Shown here one piece after another: positions 1 through 12,586 of a stretch of 64,000 nucleotides of DNA. The DNA is taken from NCBI RefSeq assembly GCF_964355755.1, contig NC_092676.1, positions 16,536,288 to 16,600,287 on the forward strand, written 5' to 3'. Each line of letters begins with the position of its first letter. The first letter of the stretch is position 1. The notes beneath the pieces were generated by a model that saw only the letters and a list, made by a program, of their open reading frames with translations, was not told the DNA's origin and made no database searches. Source of the stretch: Antedon mediterranea (lineage: Eukaryota; Echinodermata; Crinoidea; Comatulida; Antedonidae). The position numbers and the translations under genes were made by a program.

Positions 1-1835
1 ATATAAAATAGAAATAAATCACTGAATTTTGATATATTTTCGTATGTTAATACACTGTGCTCAAGTGGACCCAATTTGGAGCCAGGAGAGCACAGTGATA
101 TAAAATAGAAATAAGTCAATGATTTTTAGTATCTTTTTGTATGTTAATACACTGTGCTCAAGTGGACCCAATTTGGAGGCAGGGGAGCACAGTGATATAA
201 AATAGAAAAAAGTCACTGAATTGTAATATCTTTTCGTATGTTAATACACTGTGCCCAAGTGGACCCAATTTGGAGCCAGTGGAGCACAGTGATATAAAAT
301 AGAAAAAAAGTCACTGAATTTTAATATCTTTTCGTATGTTAATACACTGTGCTCACGTGGACCCAATTTGGCGCGCGCGCCCAGTAAGCACACAGTGATA
401 TAAAATAGAAAAAAAGTTGAACATTGAACATATATACCAAGTTTGAAATATTTTTTAATTCCAGAAGTATTTTTTCTCGATGTTTTTGTATGTGACTATT
501 TCCCTGTGCTCCCATTGGTGCCAAATTGGGTCCACTTGAGCACAGTGTATTAACATACAAAAAGATATTAAAATTTAGTGACTTTTTTCTGTTTTATATT
601 ACTGTGCTCACTGGCGCGCGCGCCAAATTGGGTCCACGTAAGCACAGTGTATTAACATACGAAAAGATATTCAAATTCAGTGACTTATTTCTATTTTATA
701 TCACAGTGCATGCTCCCCTGGCTCCAAATCGGGTCCACTTGAGCATAGTGTATATTAAATACGAAAAGATATTAAAATTCAGTGACTTTTTCCATTTTAT
801 ATCACTGTGCTCCACTGGCGCCAAATTGGGTCCACTTGAGCACAGTGTATTAACATACGAAAATATATTAACATTCAATGACTTATTTCTATTTTATATC
901 ACTGTGCTCTCCTCCCTGGCGCCAAATTAGGTTCCCTTGAGCACAGTGTATTGACATACGAAAAGATATTAAAATTCAGTGACTTTTTTCTGTTTTATAT
1001 CACTGTGCTCCACTGGCTCCAAATTGGGTCCACTTGAGCACAGTGTATTGACATACGAAAAGATATTAAAATTCAGTGACTTTTTTCTATTTTATATCAC
1101 TGTGCTCCCCTGGCTCCAAATTGTGTCCACTTGAGCACAGTGTATAACCATACGAAAAGATATTAAAATTTAGAGACTTATTTCTATTTTATATCACTGT
1201 GCTCCACTGGCTCCAAATTGGGTCCACTTGAGCACAGTGTATTAACATACGAAAAGATATTAAAATTCAGTGACTTATTTTTATTTCATATCACTGTGCT
1301 CCACTGGCGCCAAATTAGGTCCACTTGTGCACAGTGTTATTAACATACGAAAAGATATTAAAATTCAGTGACTTTTTTCTATTTTATATCACTGTGCTCC
1401 CCTGGCTCCAAATTGGGTCCACTTGAGCACACTGTTTTAACATACGAAAAGATATTAAAATTCAGTTACTTTTTTCTATTTTATATCACTGTGCTCCACT
1501 GGCGCCAAATTCGGTCCACTTGAGTACAGTGTATTAACATACGAAAAGATACTAAAAATCATTGACTTATTTCTATTTTATATCACTGCTCTCCTGGCTC
1601 CAAATTGGGTCCACTTGAACACAGTGTATTAACATACGAAAAGATATTAAAATTCAGTGACTTATTTCTATTTTATATCACTGTGCTCCTCACTGGCGCC
1701 AAATTGTGTCAACTTGAGCACAGTGTATTAACATACGAAAAGAATATTATAATGAGTGACTTATTTCTATTTTATATCACTGCGCTCCACTAGTGCTAAA
1801 TTTGGTCCACTGGGGCAGCTACCGTAGTACTATTT
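1..1835. repeat. Head-to-head tandem array of 97-102 bp units
   Basis: About 18 units are present. Each holds a roughly 45 bp module that begins CACTGTGCTC and ends GAGCACAGTG, with CCAATTTGG-type sequence between, plus an AT-rich spacer containing TATTTTATAT and CATACGAAAAGATATT. Units in 1-400 run opposite to units in about 525-1835, with a junction near 400-520, so the two halves form a large inverted repeat. Spacing between successive GAGCACAGTG sites on the right is 97 to 102 bp. Short open frames here are by-products of the repeat. The left end is cut by the window edge. Confidence 0.9.
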
Positions 1836-2889
1836 CTATTTCGTAAGTAAATAAAGGCATAAATGGCGCTCCGTAGAAGTAGAGAATGCTCAATCGTCGA
1901 AATGACGCTCTGAATATACCTCGGGAAACACGCACAAGTCACGTGGTTTGACACCAAGAATTCTTGGTGCTTACGATTATCCGGTTGACTAGTTTCAGCT
2001 GCATGCGATTGGCTACTCACTCGTACACCGTTTTAATATTCATATTTCAGAATGTCAAAGACTCAACAACTAAGATGATGCGCATGCGCTATGTTACGTT
2101 TAGACAATGTGTACTGTACCAAAGAATATATATTAATAGATATTATACATGTCACATTAAATAGAATTATGACAATAGTTTTTGCAATTGTAAACTATTT
2201 TATAATACATATTTATTAACAAACTAGTGTACATTCACTTTTACAGACAATTATTTACTAACATGCTAAGTTAGTTCACAAAAATGGCCTAACACAGCAA
2301 CACCAAAAATCAATGAATCGTTACTCAGCACGGCCTATTCTTTACCATTGCCGTGTGCTACTCTACGCCCGGTAAATTAAGTATTGTTTTTATGATATAA
2401 ATTAGTATAAAATACATGTTATTAATAGGACAAAATGTTAAATGTTATTAACATTTATTTGTTTTACCAGAAACAAGTTAAATATAGGAATATTATTAAA
2501 CAATCCTTCGTGAAAACGCGTAAACACCAACACGCCCGGTCACGCTATCGTAGCGCCCGGTTGATAAAGCAAACTGTTTACACGGCAGTTTTTACTAAAT
2601 AAATTGCATAAAACGAACAATTAAATATCCTAATAGTATTTAACATGATGTTGGCATGTAGTTGATAACATTTTTTATCATGAAAATACTACCGGTGGTC
2701 TAGCCTTTGATTATTGAAACCGTCACAAAAAGTTGTATACATCCCAGATACATCCACACTTATGGCGGCGCCCTACCACATAGACAATATTACTGTTACA
2801 GGGAAAATCGCGGAATACTCATTCTTGTGATATATATTCTTTGACTGTACTTGGGTAGTTTCTGAAGGCTAGCAATTATTTTATATGCC
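1836..2889. other. AT-rich stretch without a recognisable gene
   Basis: No exon with both splice sites and recognisable protein similarity was found on either strand. The sequence is AT-rich, with two GCCCGG-containing patches near 2365 and 2535. It probably consists of decayed repeats. Confidence 0.5.
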
Positions 2890-2941
2890 TACCCAGTGGG
2901 CAAAAATTGGTTGAATTAACGTTAATTCAACGTTATCTGCA

Positions 2942-3620
2942 AACGTTGAAATAACGTTGAAAAAGTGGTTGAAAATGAAAGTTTGCCTCAACGTAAATGT
3001 CAACGTTGAATCAACATAGAAATTATCAACGTTGAAACAACGTTATAATAAGTAACGTTGAAATAACGTTGAAAAAATGGTTGAAAATGAAAGTTTGCCT
3101 CAACGTAAATGTCAACGTTGAATCAACATAGAAACTATCAACGTTGAAACAACGTTAAAATAAGTAACGTTGAAATAACGTTGAAAAAATGGTTGAAAAT
3201 GAAAGTTTGCCTCAACTTAAATGTCAACGTTGAATCAACATAGAAATTATCAACGTTGAAACAACGTTAAAATAGGTAACGTTGAAATAACGTTGAAAAA
3301 ATGGTTGAAAATGAAAGTTTGCCTCAACGTAAATGTCAACGTTGAATCAACATAGAAATTATCAACGTTGAAACAACGTTAAAATAGGTAACGTTGAAAT
3401 AACGTTGAAAATGAAAGTTTGCCTCAACAAAAATGTCAACATAGATTATCAACGTTGAAACAACGTAAAAATGTCTACGTTGAAATTATCAATGTTGATT
3501 CAATGTTGACATTATTAACGTTGAAACAACGTAATAATTAAGTTGAAATGAAAATTTGCATCAACGTAAATTTAAACATAGATTTAACGTTGAAATTTGA
3601 TTTGTTGAATTACTATATCC
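2942..3620. repeat. Left subterminal array, about 112 bp period
   Basis: Four to five units contain AACGTTGAAATAACGTTG, GAAAGTTTGCCTCAACG and ATCAACGTTGAAACAACG. Successive copies start near 2942 and 3054, a 112 bp step. They decay toward 3620. This is the left internal end of the 2892-8730 transposon. Confidence 0.8.
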
Positions 3621-4629
3621 AATTTGAATCAACGGTTTTAAAGTAGTTAGTAGTAAAGTTACTGTTACATCGCAGAATCCATCAATAGAGACATTTTATA
3701 AATACTGTATATCTTACTAATCTTTAATTTCTATAAAAACATAAAATAACATTTAATCAGGTGTTATCAAATCATCAGGCAAAATCCAAGCAACAATCAA
3801 ATAATGTACATCCTCACTGACAGTTCTCAGGTACCAATGTTAAGTATAAAAAATATACTAATAACCAGTTTGTAATATGTTTGCCAACTAACATGATTGA
3901 ATAACTATAAATATTGGCTGATTACAGTAAAACACAATAAATACAACACACGTCACAGGTGCCTTGTGCTAATGTTGCAGAAGTCCAAATGATGGTAATA
4001 ACACAATACTGTAATTGCATTGTTCCGATTAGTCAATAAACAGTTGCCTCGATTCCTGTGTTGACATTGTCCTATGCTTTCCAAAAGTGTGGCAATATTA
4101 TTTTTCCAAACCTGAAACAAATTCAATCACGTTACTGTAGTTTTAAACAAAAATAATACAGTAAAAAATTAATTGTTGAAAGATTTATTGTCCCCAAAAA
4201 ACATGAACAATGAAGATTAATACAATCATACTTTGAATACCTTGCCATTTTGCAATTTTAACAATTTAGATATTCACTTGCCGTAGAAAATAAACAAAAA
4301 CAATAAAGATTTCACTTAACAAAAATACAAAATAAACAGTACATTTAACCAAAAACCAATTGTTTGTTTAAATTGTCCCCCTTTTAAGGTACAAATGCAT
4401 TTTTTAAAATCTAATTTTTGGTCAAAGTGAACAACTCTATAGTGACGGCATATTCAACAAAACATTTAAAAAAAAATTGTTCAGTTCAATTATATCTTTA
4501 ACACATTGTTCAAAAATCATACTGTACATAAACAAAAATTCAATTCAGAACATCATTTCACACTTACTCGTAAACTATGCAATCAATTCAATTTATGTAA
4601 ATAATATTGCAACACTGTATTAATATTTA

Positions 4630-5615
4630 CGCCGTGGTTAGGATTCCGGCAACGAAACTCAACTGCCCAGCGTTAGGGAATCCGACACGCTATTTCGCAT
4701 GCCCAGAGCGAGGTATTCGGCGACTCTATTTTTGTCTACAACAGACCAAAGCGTGGTTCCCACTAGCGACGCAACACAAGGACGTAACGCAACGCAAGTA
4801 AATTGACCAATCACAAGCGATGGCTTATTCGCTTGTGATTGCTAACTGTCTATAACTTCGCTTGTCATTGGTTAAAACGCTTGCGTTGCGTTTACGTCCT
4901 TGCGTTACGTTCTAGTGGGAACCAAGCTTTACAGCGATGGATCATTTTAATAGCTGCGCCACGGCGAACTAGCCGGCCTACATGCCTACTAATACTAGTA
5001 GGCCTACCAGCTAGATGTGACCATTGGGCCTATTTATTTCGTAATTAAATTTGCTTCATTCATATATAAACTTTATATATTTATGAATTATAATTGCATG
5101 ACTAGTTTTAATTTTTATGATTTTTCAAGTACAAAATAAAAGATTTCATATAACGCATTTATACTGTACATAACATCATGCAATCGTATACAAGTTGATT
5201 TGTTGACAGCAGCCGCCGTGCGGATGTGAAAAAATAAAACAGACCTATTCGGGAGAAGTCGGTGTCGCAACGCTACGCTATTCATTTTCGTACATTTCTT
5301 GAAATATGCAAGCTGATTCTTATCAATATCATAATAATTATTTTAACGCGTGGCATAATTATTAATTCATGTATGGCCTAGGCCAAGTTTCATCCATCGC
5401 TCTCTCCCCCGCGCGACGACTAACTAGGCCACAGCAAAGATATCTTTGGCTACACAGTACATCCCTAGTTAACACTCCGACTCTCGGGTAATGTGGTGCG
5501 CGGTCTGTGGCACTAGTGCAAGCTATAATTACTTCGCTCTGGGCATGCGCAATAGCGTGTCGGATTCCCTAACGATGGGAAGTTGAGTTGCGGTGCCGGA
5601 ATCCTAACCACGGCG
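4630..5615. mobile_element. 986 bp TIR element with 9 bp target duplication
   Basis: Inverted ends of about 85 bp begin CGCCGTGGTTAGGATTCC at 4630 and end GGAATCCTAACCACGGCG at 5615. The flanks are identical 9 bp copies of TAATATTTA (4621-4629 and 5616-5624). A 9 bp duplication is typical of Mutator-like elements, but no transposase is present, so the class is inferred. The element lies inside the 2892-8730 transposon and itself contains a smaller inverted-repeat element at about 4749-4930. Short open frames here match nothing I know. Confidence 0.85.
4749..4930. mobile_element. Small inverted-repeat element nested in the 986 bp element
   Basis: The left arm TGGTTCCCACTAG followed by ACGCAACACAAGGACGTAA is mirrored by TTACGTCCTTGCGTTACG and CTAGTGGGAACCA. 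This gives arms of about 50 bp around an 80 bp centre. Its length and structure suit a MITE. No clear target duplication could be fixed. Confidence 0.65.
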
Positions 5616-5739
5616 TAATATTTATTCAATTCAATATTAAAGTTAAGAACTATAAATACCAACCTTTTGTATATAAAAATATTGATCATCCATTAGATTT
5701 TTCTCGTTTGATTCACATAGAAAAGATTATAGGCCTACA

Positions 5740-6270
5740 TGTACTTCATTATTTTGTACTCTAGCTAGGCATAGGCCTAAGGGCCTTAGCTAGGCCTACA
5801 ATCTGAAATAAAGAAAGCGAGTAAGTTTAACAAATAGCCGTCCTAGGCTAGGCAAGCAACATGTGTTTGTATACTATTAACACTAATAATAGCATTAGCA
5901 GCTACTGTAGACAGCCTAGCAGAAAGCTAGCTAGGCTAGGCCAACTAATTAAATATTATAATGTTATATTTATGTATACTTTTGGATAAATAAAGAAAGT
6001 ATTATTGAACTAAAAGGCCTAGCCTAGGCCTAATACATACCATTTTATAACCATAATAAGTACAGAACTGTAGTTATCCTTGGCAAGGCAAATGTTTGCA
6101 CTTGACATGCATAATACTAAATGCTTCCACTAGGCCTAGTGAGTGAATTCAGTTCATCAGTTTGGCAGCCTGCCTAGCCTACTAGCCTAGCCTATATAGG
6201 CCTAGGCTAGGCCTAGCCTACCAGGCTATAGCCTAGCTATGCATGTGTGGCCTAGACTAGAGGCTAGCTA
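5740..6270. repeat. AGGCCTA/CTAGGC-rich low-complexity tract
   Basis: The words TAGGCCTA, GCCTAGCC and CTAGGC recur many times, most densely at 6160-6270. Similar tracts occur at 40600-40760, 58590-58990 and 59700-60070, so this is a genome-wide compositional habit and not a unique site. Confidence 0.7.
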
Positions 6271-6669
6271 TTGTTTGATAAGGGTAAAATAGTCAAGCTC
6301 AAAGCTTATAAATTAGTAGATTACAAATAAAAAAGATTGTTTTCCTACCTCAAAACATACTTATTTGACAATTTCAATGATGAGCCTTTTTTTTCTACAC
6401 ACCACTACTACTGTAGGCCTAGCCTATGTCGAAGTAACTGAAATTACTGACACCAGTTTCAAAATTTTATCAAAACGAAACTAACCAATGACAAGCACGT
6501 ATCTTATGAAATTTGATCTTGCATGAAAGGATCATTCAATTTTCAACAACTTCTTAGAACATTTTTGTATTATACAGAGACAATTTGCCAATCTAAAATT
6601 CCTAAATAACCAATAATCATTTGTTTTACAATAAAGGATGATAAAATAAACCGCCAACTGAAATCTAAT

Positions 6670-8700
6670 GTTAATTTAACGTTGAAACATCAATGGCAAT
6701 GCACTTAAACAATTATTTAATATTAAACGTTAAAAACATGTCATTTTAACCAAAGTATTAAATAGAATTTATCTTTAATTTAACGTTTAATTAACATTGA
6801 AAAAAAAAATAATAATTGTTTGAAAAAACAACATAATTTCAAGAGTTTTTCAACGTTGAAAACATGTCATTTGAAAATGACAACTGGATTTCAACGTTAA
6901 AATAACGTTGGAATAACATTGAAAAACAAAAATAATAACTGTTTGAAAAAAATTACTAGTTAGAAATACAATGTTATTTCAACGTTGGATCAACATTGAT
7001 AAATTAACGTAAATTACTAGTTAGAAAGACAATGTTATTTCAACGTTGGATCAACATTGATAAATTAACGTAAATTTCTAGTTAAAAATACAATGTTATT
7101 GCAACGTTGGATCAACATTGATAAATTAATGTAAATTTCTTGTTAAAAATACAATGTTATTTCAACGTTGGATCAACATTGATAAATTAACGTAAATTTC
7201 TAGATATAAAGACAATGTTATTTCAACGTTGTATCAACATTGATAAATTAACGTAAATTACTAGTTAGAAAGACAATGTTATTTCAACGTTGGATCAACA
7301 TTAATAAATTAACGTAAATTTCTAGTTAAAAATACAATGTTATTTCAACGTTGGATCAACATTAATAAATTCACGTAAATTTCTAGTTAAAAATACAATG
7401 TTATTTCAACGTTGGATCAACATTGATAAATTAACGTAAATTATTAATTAAAAATACAATGTTATTTCAAGGTTGGATCAACATTGATAAATTAACGTAA
7501 ATTACTAGTTAAAATACAATGTTATTTCAACGTTGGATCAACATTGATAAATTAACGTAAATTTCTAGTAAAAAATACTATGTGATTTTAACGTTGGATC
7601 AACATTGATAAATTAACGTAAATTACTAGTTAAAAATACAATGTTATTTCAACGTTGGATCAACATTGATAAATTAACGTAAATTTCTAGTTAAAAATAC
7701 TATGTGATTTTAACGTTGGATCAACATTGATAAATTAACGTAAATTACTAGTTAGAAAGACAATGTTATTTCAACGTTGGATCAACAATGATAAATTAAC
7801 TTAAATTACTAGTTAAAAAGACAATGTTATTTCAACGTTGGATTAACATTCATAAAGTAACGTAAATTTCTAGTTAAAAATACAATGTTATTTCAACGTT
7901 GGATCAACATTAATAAATTAACGTAAATTTCTAGTTTAAAATACATTGTTATTTCAACGTTGGATCAACATTGATAAATTAACGTAAATTACTAGTTAAA
8001 AATACAATGTTATTTCAACGTTGGATCAACATTGATAAATTAACGTAAATTACTAGTTAAAAATACAATGTTATTTCAACTTTGGATCAACATTGATAAA
8101 TTAACGTAAATTTCGAGTTAAAAATACAATGTGATTTTAACGTTGGATCAACATTGATAAATTAACGTAAATTTCTAGTTAAAAATACAATGTTATTTCA
8201 ACGTTGGATCAACATTGACAAATTAACGTAAATTACTAGTTAGAAAGACAATGTTATTTCAACGTTAAATCAACATTGATAAATTAACGTAAATTACTAG
8301 TTAGAAGGACAATGTTATTTTAACGTTGGATCAACATTGATAAATTAACGTAAATTTCTAGTTAAAAATACAATGTTATTTCAACGTTGAATCAACATTT
8401 ATAAATTAACGTAAAACATTTGTTTTAAAAACAATGTTATTTCAACGTTGGATCAACATTGATAAATTAACGTAAAACATTGGTTAGAAAGACAATGTTA
8501 TTTCAACGTTAAACCAACATTTATTAATTAACATAAATTACTAGTTAAAAAGAAAATGTTATTTCAACGTTGATTCAATGTTTATTACTAAACGTAAAAA
8601 AAATAGTTAGGGAAAAAATGTTATTTCAACGTTGATTCAACATTTGAAAAACGCTGACAACATGATTTCAACAAATAAACTATATTTCAACGTTGATTCA
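6670..8700. repeat. Right subterminal array, 61 bp period
   Basis: From about 6955 to 8660 there are roughly 28 units of 61 bp. Each contains CAATGTTATTTCAACGTTGG, ATCAACATTGATAAATTAAC and AAATTACTAGTTAAAAATA. The units differ by scattered point changes. The flanks of the array carry looser TTCAACGTT words. It occupies the right internal end of the 2892-8730 transposon. Confidence 0.88.
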
Positions 8701-9547
8701 ACGTTGAAATTATGTTCTGTGCCCACTGGGTAGGCCTAGTAGTCTGGTAAATATTTGATGGGATTTTCCCCAAGAACATGAAAACTCGTCTTGATATGAT
8801 AGGCTAGCTTCTCCGCAAATCAAACATTGAATGGATCATTTATTACGCGGAGATAATTTTGATTTCCCACCCAGACCCTGTCCTGTTCTGTGTGGTGTGT
8901 AGCCCTGTTGTGTGCCGGTGGTATGTAGGCCTACTTTATTGGCGTTTGTCATACGTGCGAGTTGAGTAGGACCTACGAAAGAGGCCTAGGCCAAGGACTA
9001 AACTAAACTAAATTAATAAACAAAACAACTTGGCATTACGATTTAGTATATTTCAACAGTCTCGATCGTACATTCAGCACTGTCCGTACTCGATCTTTTT
9101 CATTTTGAAACAAAATGATCATTGGTTGATTCGAAATCCATATTTAGCCCGCCCCATATAGCCAAATACGGTATGATAACCTACGTCATTCTTATCGGAT
9201 GTTTGCGGTCTGCAAATCGATTTCTATACGTGTTTCACAAGTCTGTATTTTCAGACAAAAATCGCGGTCGAAATAAAAACAAATAAATTTAAAAAAAAAG
9301 ATAATACAGACTTGGGGCAAGTCTAACATTTGACGTACAAAATGTTGTGACGTCATCAAATGGCCACGTCTTGAATTTAAAAGTCGGGATTTTTTATTTT
9401 TTGTGTAAGTTATCACATTCAACAGAGGGCATACTGTATAAATAATATACAGTGTAGCATAGATGAAATTACCGACCTCCAGATAAAGAAAACTGGAAGG
9501 GTCACACTTTGTAAATATTTTTGAAATAAAACAAACAGTTTAGTGAA

Positions 9548-9850
9548 TTAAAACAAGGCCATATAGATGGCTGCAGTCGCGTGCTCAAGTTAGTGTTTAT
9601 CGACCGACCAACCAACCGACCGACCAACTGACCAAAATTGCTGAACATGTTTAAACATGTTGAAAATGTTTAAAAACATTATATTTTTTTTAATTTACAC
9701 GTGCGTAGCCTGTTACATTTGACGTGCTCGTATAACGTAATTTCGAGTTGAAAAGTGAATCAAATATGATGATATTATTAAAGAAAGGTTGTAAAACAGA
9801 AATCGGGCAAAAAAAGTTCATATTAACATTTAACGCGCAGTGCATGCGCG
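9548..9850 (+). repeat. Dispersed element with GACC microsatellite, copy 1
   Basis: It begins ACAAGGCCATATAGATGGCT and continues with a CCGACCGACCAACC tract, then AATTTCGAGTTGAAAAGTGA and AACATTTAACGCGCAGTG. The same order of blocks occurs at 34782-35058 and, inverted, at 36732-37537; a very short copy is at 30866-30977. No coding capacity is seen. The copy runs directly into the 85 bp array that follows. Confidence 0.75.
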
Positions 9851-9852
9851 TG

Positions 9853-11003
9853 CAAAAATCTGCTACTATACACATTTTTGTTGTACTAGCGGACAGTGAT
9901 AATGGGTAGGATACGATTGAAATCAGCAATCTATTTACCACTGTGCGCTGCTATATACATTTTGGTTGTACTAGCGCACAGTAATAATAGATAAGATACG
10001 ATTAAAATCAGCAATCTATTTACCACTGTGCGCTGCTATACCCATTTTGGTTGTACTAGCGCACAGTAATAATAGATAAGATACGATTAAAATCAGCAAT
10101 CTATTTACCACTGTGCGCTGCTGTACCCATTTTGGTTGTACTAGCGCACAGTAATAATAGATAAGATACGATTAAAATCAGCAATCTATTTACCACTGTG
10201 CGCTGCTATATCCATTTTGGTTGTACTAGCGCACAGTAATAATAGATAAGATACGATTAAAATCAGCAATCTATTTACCACTGTGCGCTGCTGTACCCAT
10301 TTTGGTTGTACTAGCGCACAGTAATAATAGATAAGATACGATTAAAATCAGCAATCTATTTACCACTGTGCGCTGCTATATACATTTTGGTTGTACTAGC
10401 GCACAGTAATAATAGATAAGATACGATTAAAATCAGCAATCTATTTACCACTGTGCGCTGCTATATCCATTTTGGTTGTACTAGCGCACAGTAATAATAG
10501 ATAAGATACGATTAAAATCAGCAATCTATTTACCACTGTGCGCTGCTATACCCATTTTGGTTGTACTAGCGCACAGTAATAATAGATAAGATACGATTAA
10601 AATCAGCAATCTATTTACCACTGTGCGCTGCTATATCCATTTTGGTTGTACTAGCGCACAGTAATAATAGATAAGATACGATTAAAATCAGCAATCTATT
10701 TACCACTGTGCGCTGCTATACCCATTTTGGTTGTACTAGCGCACAGTAATAATAGATAAGATACGATTAAAATCAGCAATCTATTTACCACTGTGCGCTG
10801 CTATACCCATTTTGGTTGTTGTACTAGCGCACAGTAATAATAGATAAGATACGATTAAAATCAGCAATCTATTTACCACTGTGCGCTGCTATATCCATTT
10901 TGGTTGTACTAGCGCACAGTAATAATAGATAAGATACGATTAAAATCAGCGAGCTATTTACCATTGTGCGCTGCTATACCCATTTTGGTTGTACTAGCGT
11001 ACA
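9853..11003 (+). repeat. Highly homogeneous 85 bp tandem array
   Basis: About 13 units start with CCACTGTGCGCTGCTATA at 9938, 10023, 10108, 10193 and so on in exact 85 bp steps. Each holds a 45 bp module bounded by ACTGTGCGCT and AGCGCACAGT, then AATAATAGATAAGATACG. Units are nearly identical except for a few substitutions and one 3 bp duplication near 10818. The first and last units are diverged. The dense regular dyads resemble a CRISPR array only superficially. Confidence 0.95.
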
Positions 11004-12399
11004 ATTAGGTTGGAATTTAATTATATAGCCATGTCTTATAATCTATAATAATATAGTATGTATATTGTAATTTAATTGGATAAAGAGGACCCCTAAATAG
11101 AGAAAACTTGAAGGGTCACACTTAAATAATGTTGAAAGAAAACAAAAGCATTCTAAATTGAATCGTTCCGTATATCATACAAAAGTTTAGTGAAAAAAAG
11201 GTTGTATACAATGTTTCCACAAAAATAAATACAGCTCATGCATGATTGTACAGAGGAAGTCGGTACTTCCTCTTGATGACTTATTATAACATAGGCCTAT
11301 ATAAAATTCATAAAACATTTTGATCATCAGCGCAACTCGCCTTTTTACTAAGGCCTCTGTAAATTGTTAGTCGGCTTGTCTTTAGAGTGAGAACATAATT
11401 CGTGTAAATATCCTACACACTGCACAAGTTGTAAACTGATGTCCATTTTCAATCAAAGAGAATCGGCTGTAAAGGAAACAGCTGTATTAACTCATAGAGA
11501 TATTATAGTTCACTAATATCTCTATGATTAATTTAAGGAAACATTAATAAATACATCAGATAGAACACTCAAGTGAAGGAACATTAAACTGATAAGGCCT
11601 GAACCTTAAACGACATCGTTGACCTGTGACTAATAATAACAATAACAATAAAAATAATAATAAAAATAACAATAATAATAATAAAATCTATATATAATAT
11701 TATGGTTAATTCTGACATAGGCGAGTACAATGGAAAAACTTCGGTACAAATCGCTGCCTTGGATATCTACCAGAGCTATCTCAGATGTACCGTGAAATGA
11801 TACCATTAGTTTTCACTATTACGATATTGTTCCATATTTTCTATCTTAGGAAGATATTATAAGGAGTTTTTAACCAAATTTATGATTTCAACGGTAAATT
11901 TTCAACTCATTTCAATTCTACACGGTTAAAGTAATTTCCGGGTTCACGATGAGTTCACATTTTAACAACCAGGTTTCAACTAAGTTGGCCGTTATAGTGG
12001 CTATAGCCATTTTTAGTGTTTTTGTTTATTTTAGGAACAGACCGCGCGTGTGAAGGTACAGTAGTTTAACAATAAAATTTATACTGCAAATTAATAAAGA
12101 TCAAATTAAATATACGCCATAAAACATCGGAATATATTGTGGGGAATAGTATTATAAAATTACATAGGGAGATTTGGTGATAAGACATCTTGTTTAAATC
12201 GAGCGAAATCCCGATAACCGAGTTTTATTGAGTAATCTATCTTTCTATCTTTTAAAAGATAATGAATTGAGGCACGTTAGAAGCGCGGTGCGCTCTTTGA
12301 AATTGTATAACTTCTTTACGCGTGATGACATCATAAAAATGAAGAATTTATTCTGACTAGTTAGGCCTCCATTGTGAGGGCGGTTGTTGTATGAGACAA
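11004..12399. other. Region without a recognisable gene
   Basis: The stretch is AT-rich, with an AATAAC/AATAAT low-complexity run at about 11628-11690 and a short perfect dyad near 11496-11525 (AGAGATATTATAGT and its partner). No exon could be supported. Confidence 0.5.
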
Positions 12400-12434
12400 T
12401 GTATCTGGTGGGTGAAAATCTGTAATAATACCAT

Positions 12435-12505
12435 GGCTATGTGATCTAGTGGTATGATACTCGCCCTGTAAGCTAGAGGTCGCAGGTTCGAATCCCGCCA
12501 GATAC
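12435..12505 (+). pseudogene. tRNA-Thr(UGU)-like sequence, degraded
   Basis: A tRNA-like layout is visible: a D arm ATC..GAT around TAGTGGTAT, an anticodon loop CCTGTAA (anticodon TGT), and a T arm containing GGTTCGAATCC. The anticodon stem and the T stem each carry one mismatch, and only about four of seven acceptor pairs form. A pseudogene or SINE head is therefore more likely than a working tRNA gene. A separate inverted pair, TGTATCTGGTGGG at 12400 and CCCGCCAGATACA at 12494, brackets it. Confidence 0.5.
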
Positions 12506-12586
12506 ATTTTTTATACAATTAAACAATTACGTATGATTTATATACTGGCCGAATTTTTCGGATAAAACAATCAATTAATTGTCTAA

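Larger units (their letters stand above)
2892..8730. mobile_element. 5.8 kb non-autonomous DNA transposon with CCCAGTGGGCA termini
   Basis: The left terminus CCCAGTGGGCA (from 2892) is mirrored by TGCCCACTGGG ending at 8730. Both ends are flanked by TA (2890-2891 and 8731-8732), consistent with a TA target duplication. Inside each end lie long arrays rich in AACGTTGAA/TTCAACGTT words (2942-3620 and 6670-8700). The centre, 3650-6670, holds no transposase frame and is itself interrupted by a 986 bp element at 4630-5615. The inverted ends and subterminal arrays are visible directly. The superfamily is not assigned. Confidence 0.8.

Noticed and set aside
526-930. 134-codon open frame
   Set aside because: It lies entirely in the 97 bp tandem array and repeats the same peptide each period.
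9853-11003. CRISPR-like regular array
   Set aside because: Whole 85 bp units are repeated with no unique spacers, in an animal genome and with no cas genes. It is a satellite.
12435-12505. Functional tRNA-Thr gene
   Set aside because: The acceptor stem forms only about four of seven pairs, and two other stems have mismatches. It is kept as a degraded tRNA-like sequence.
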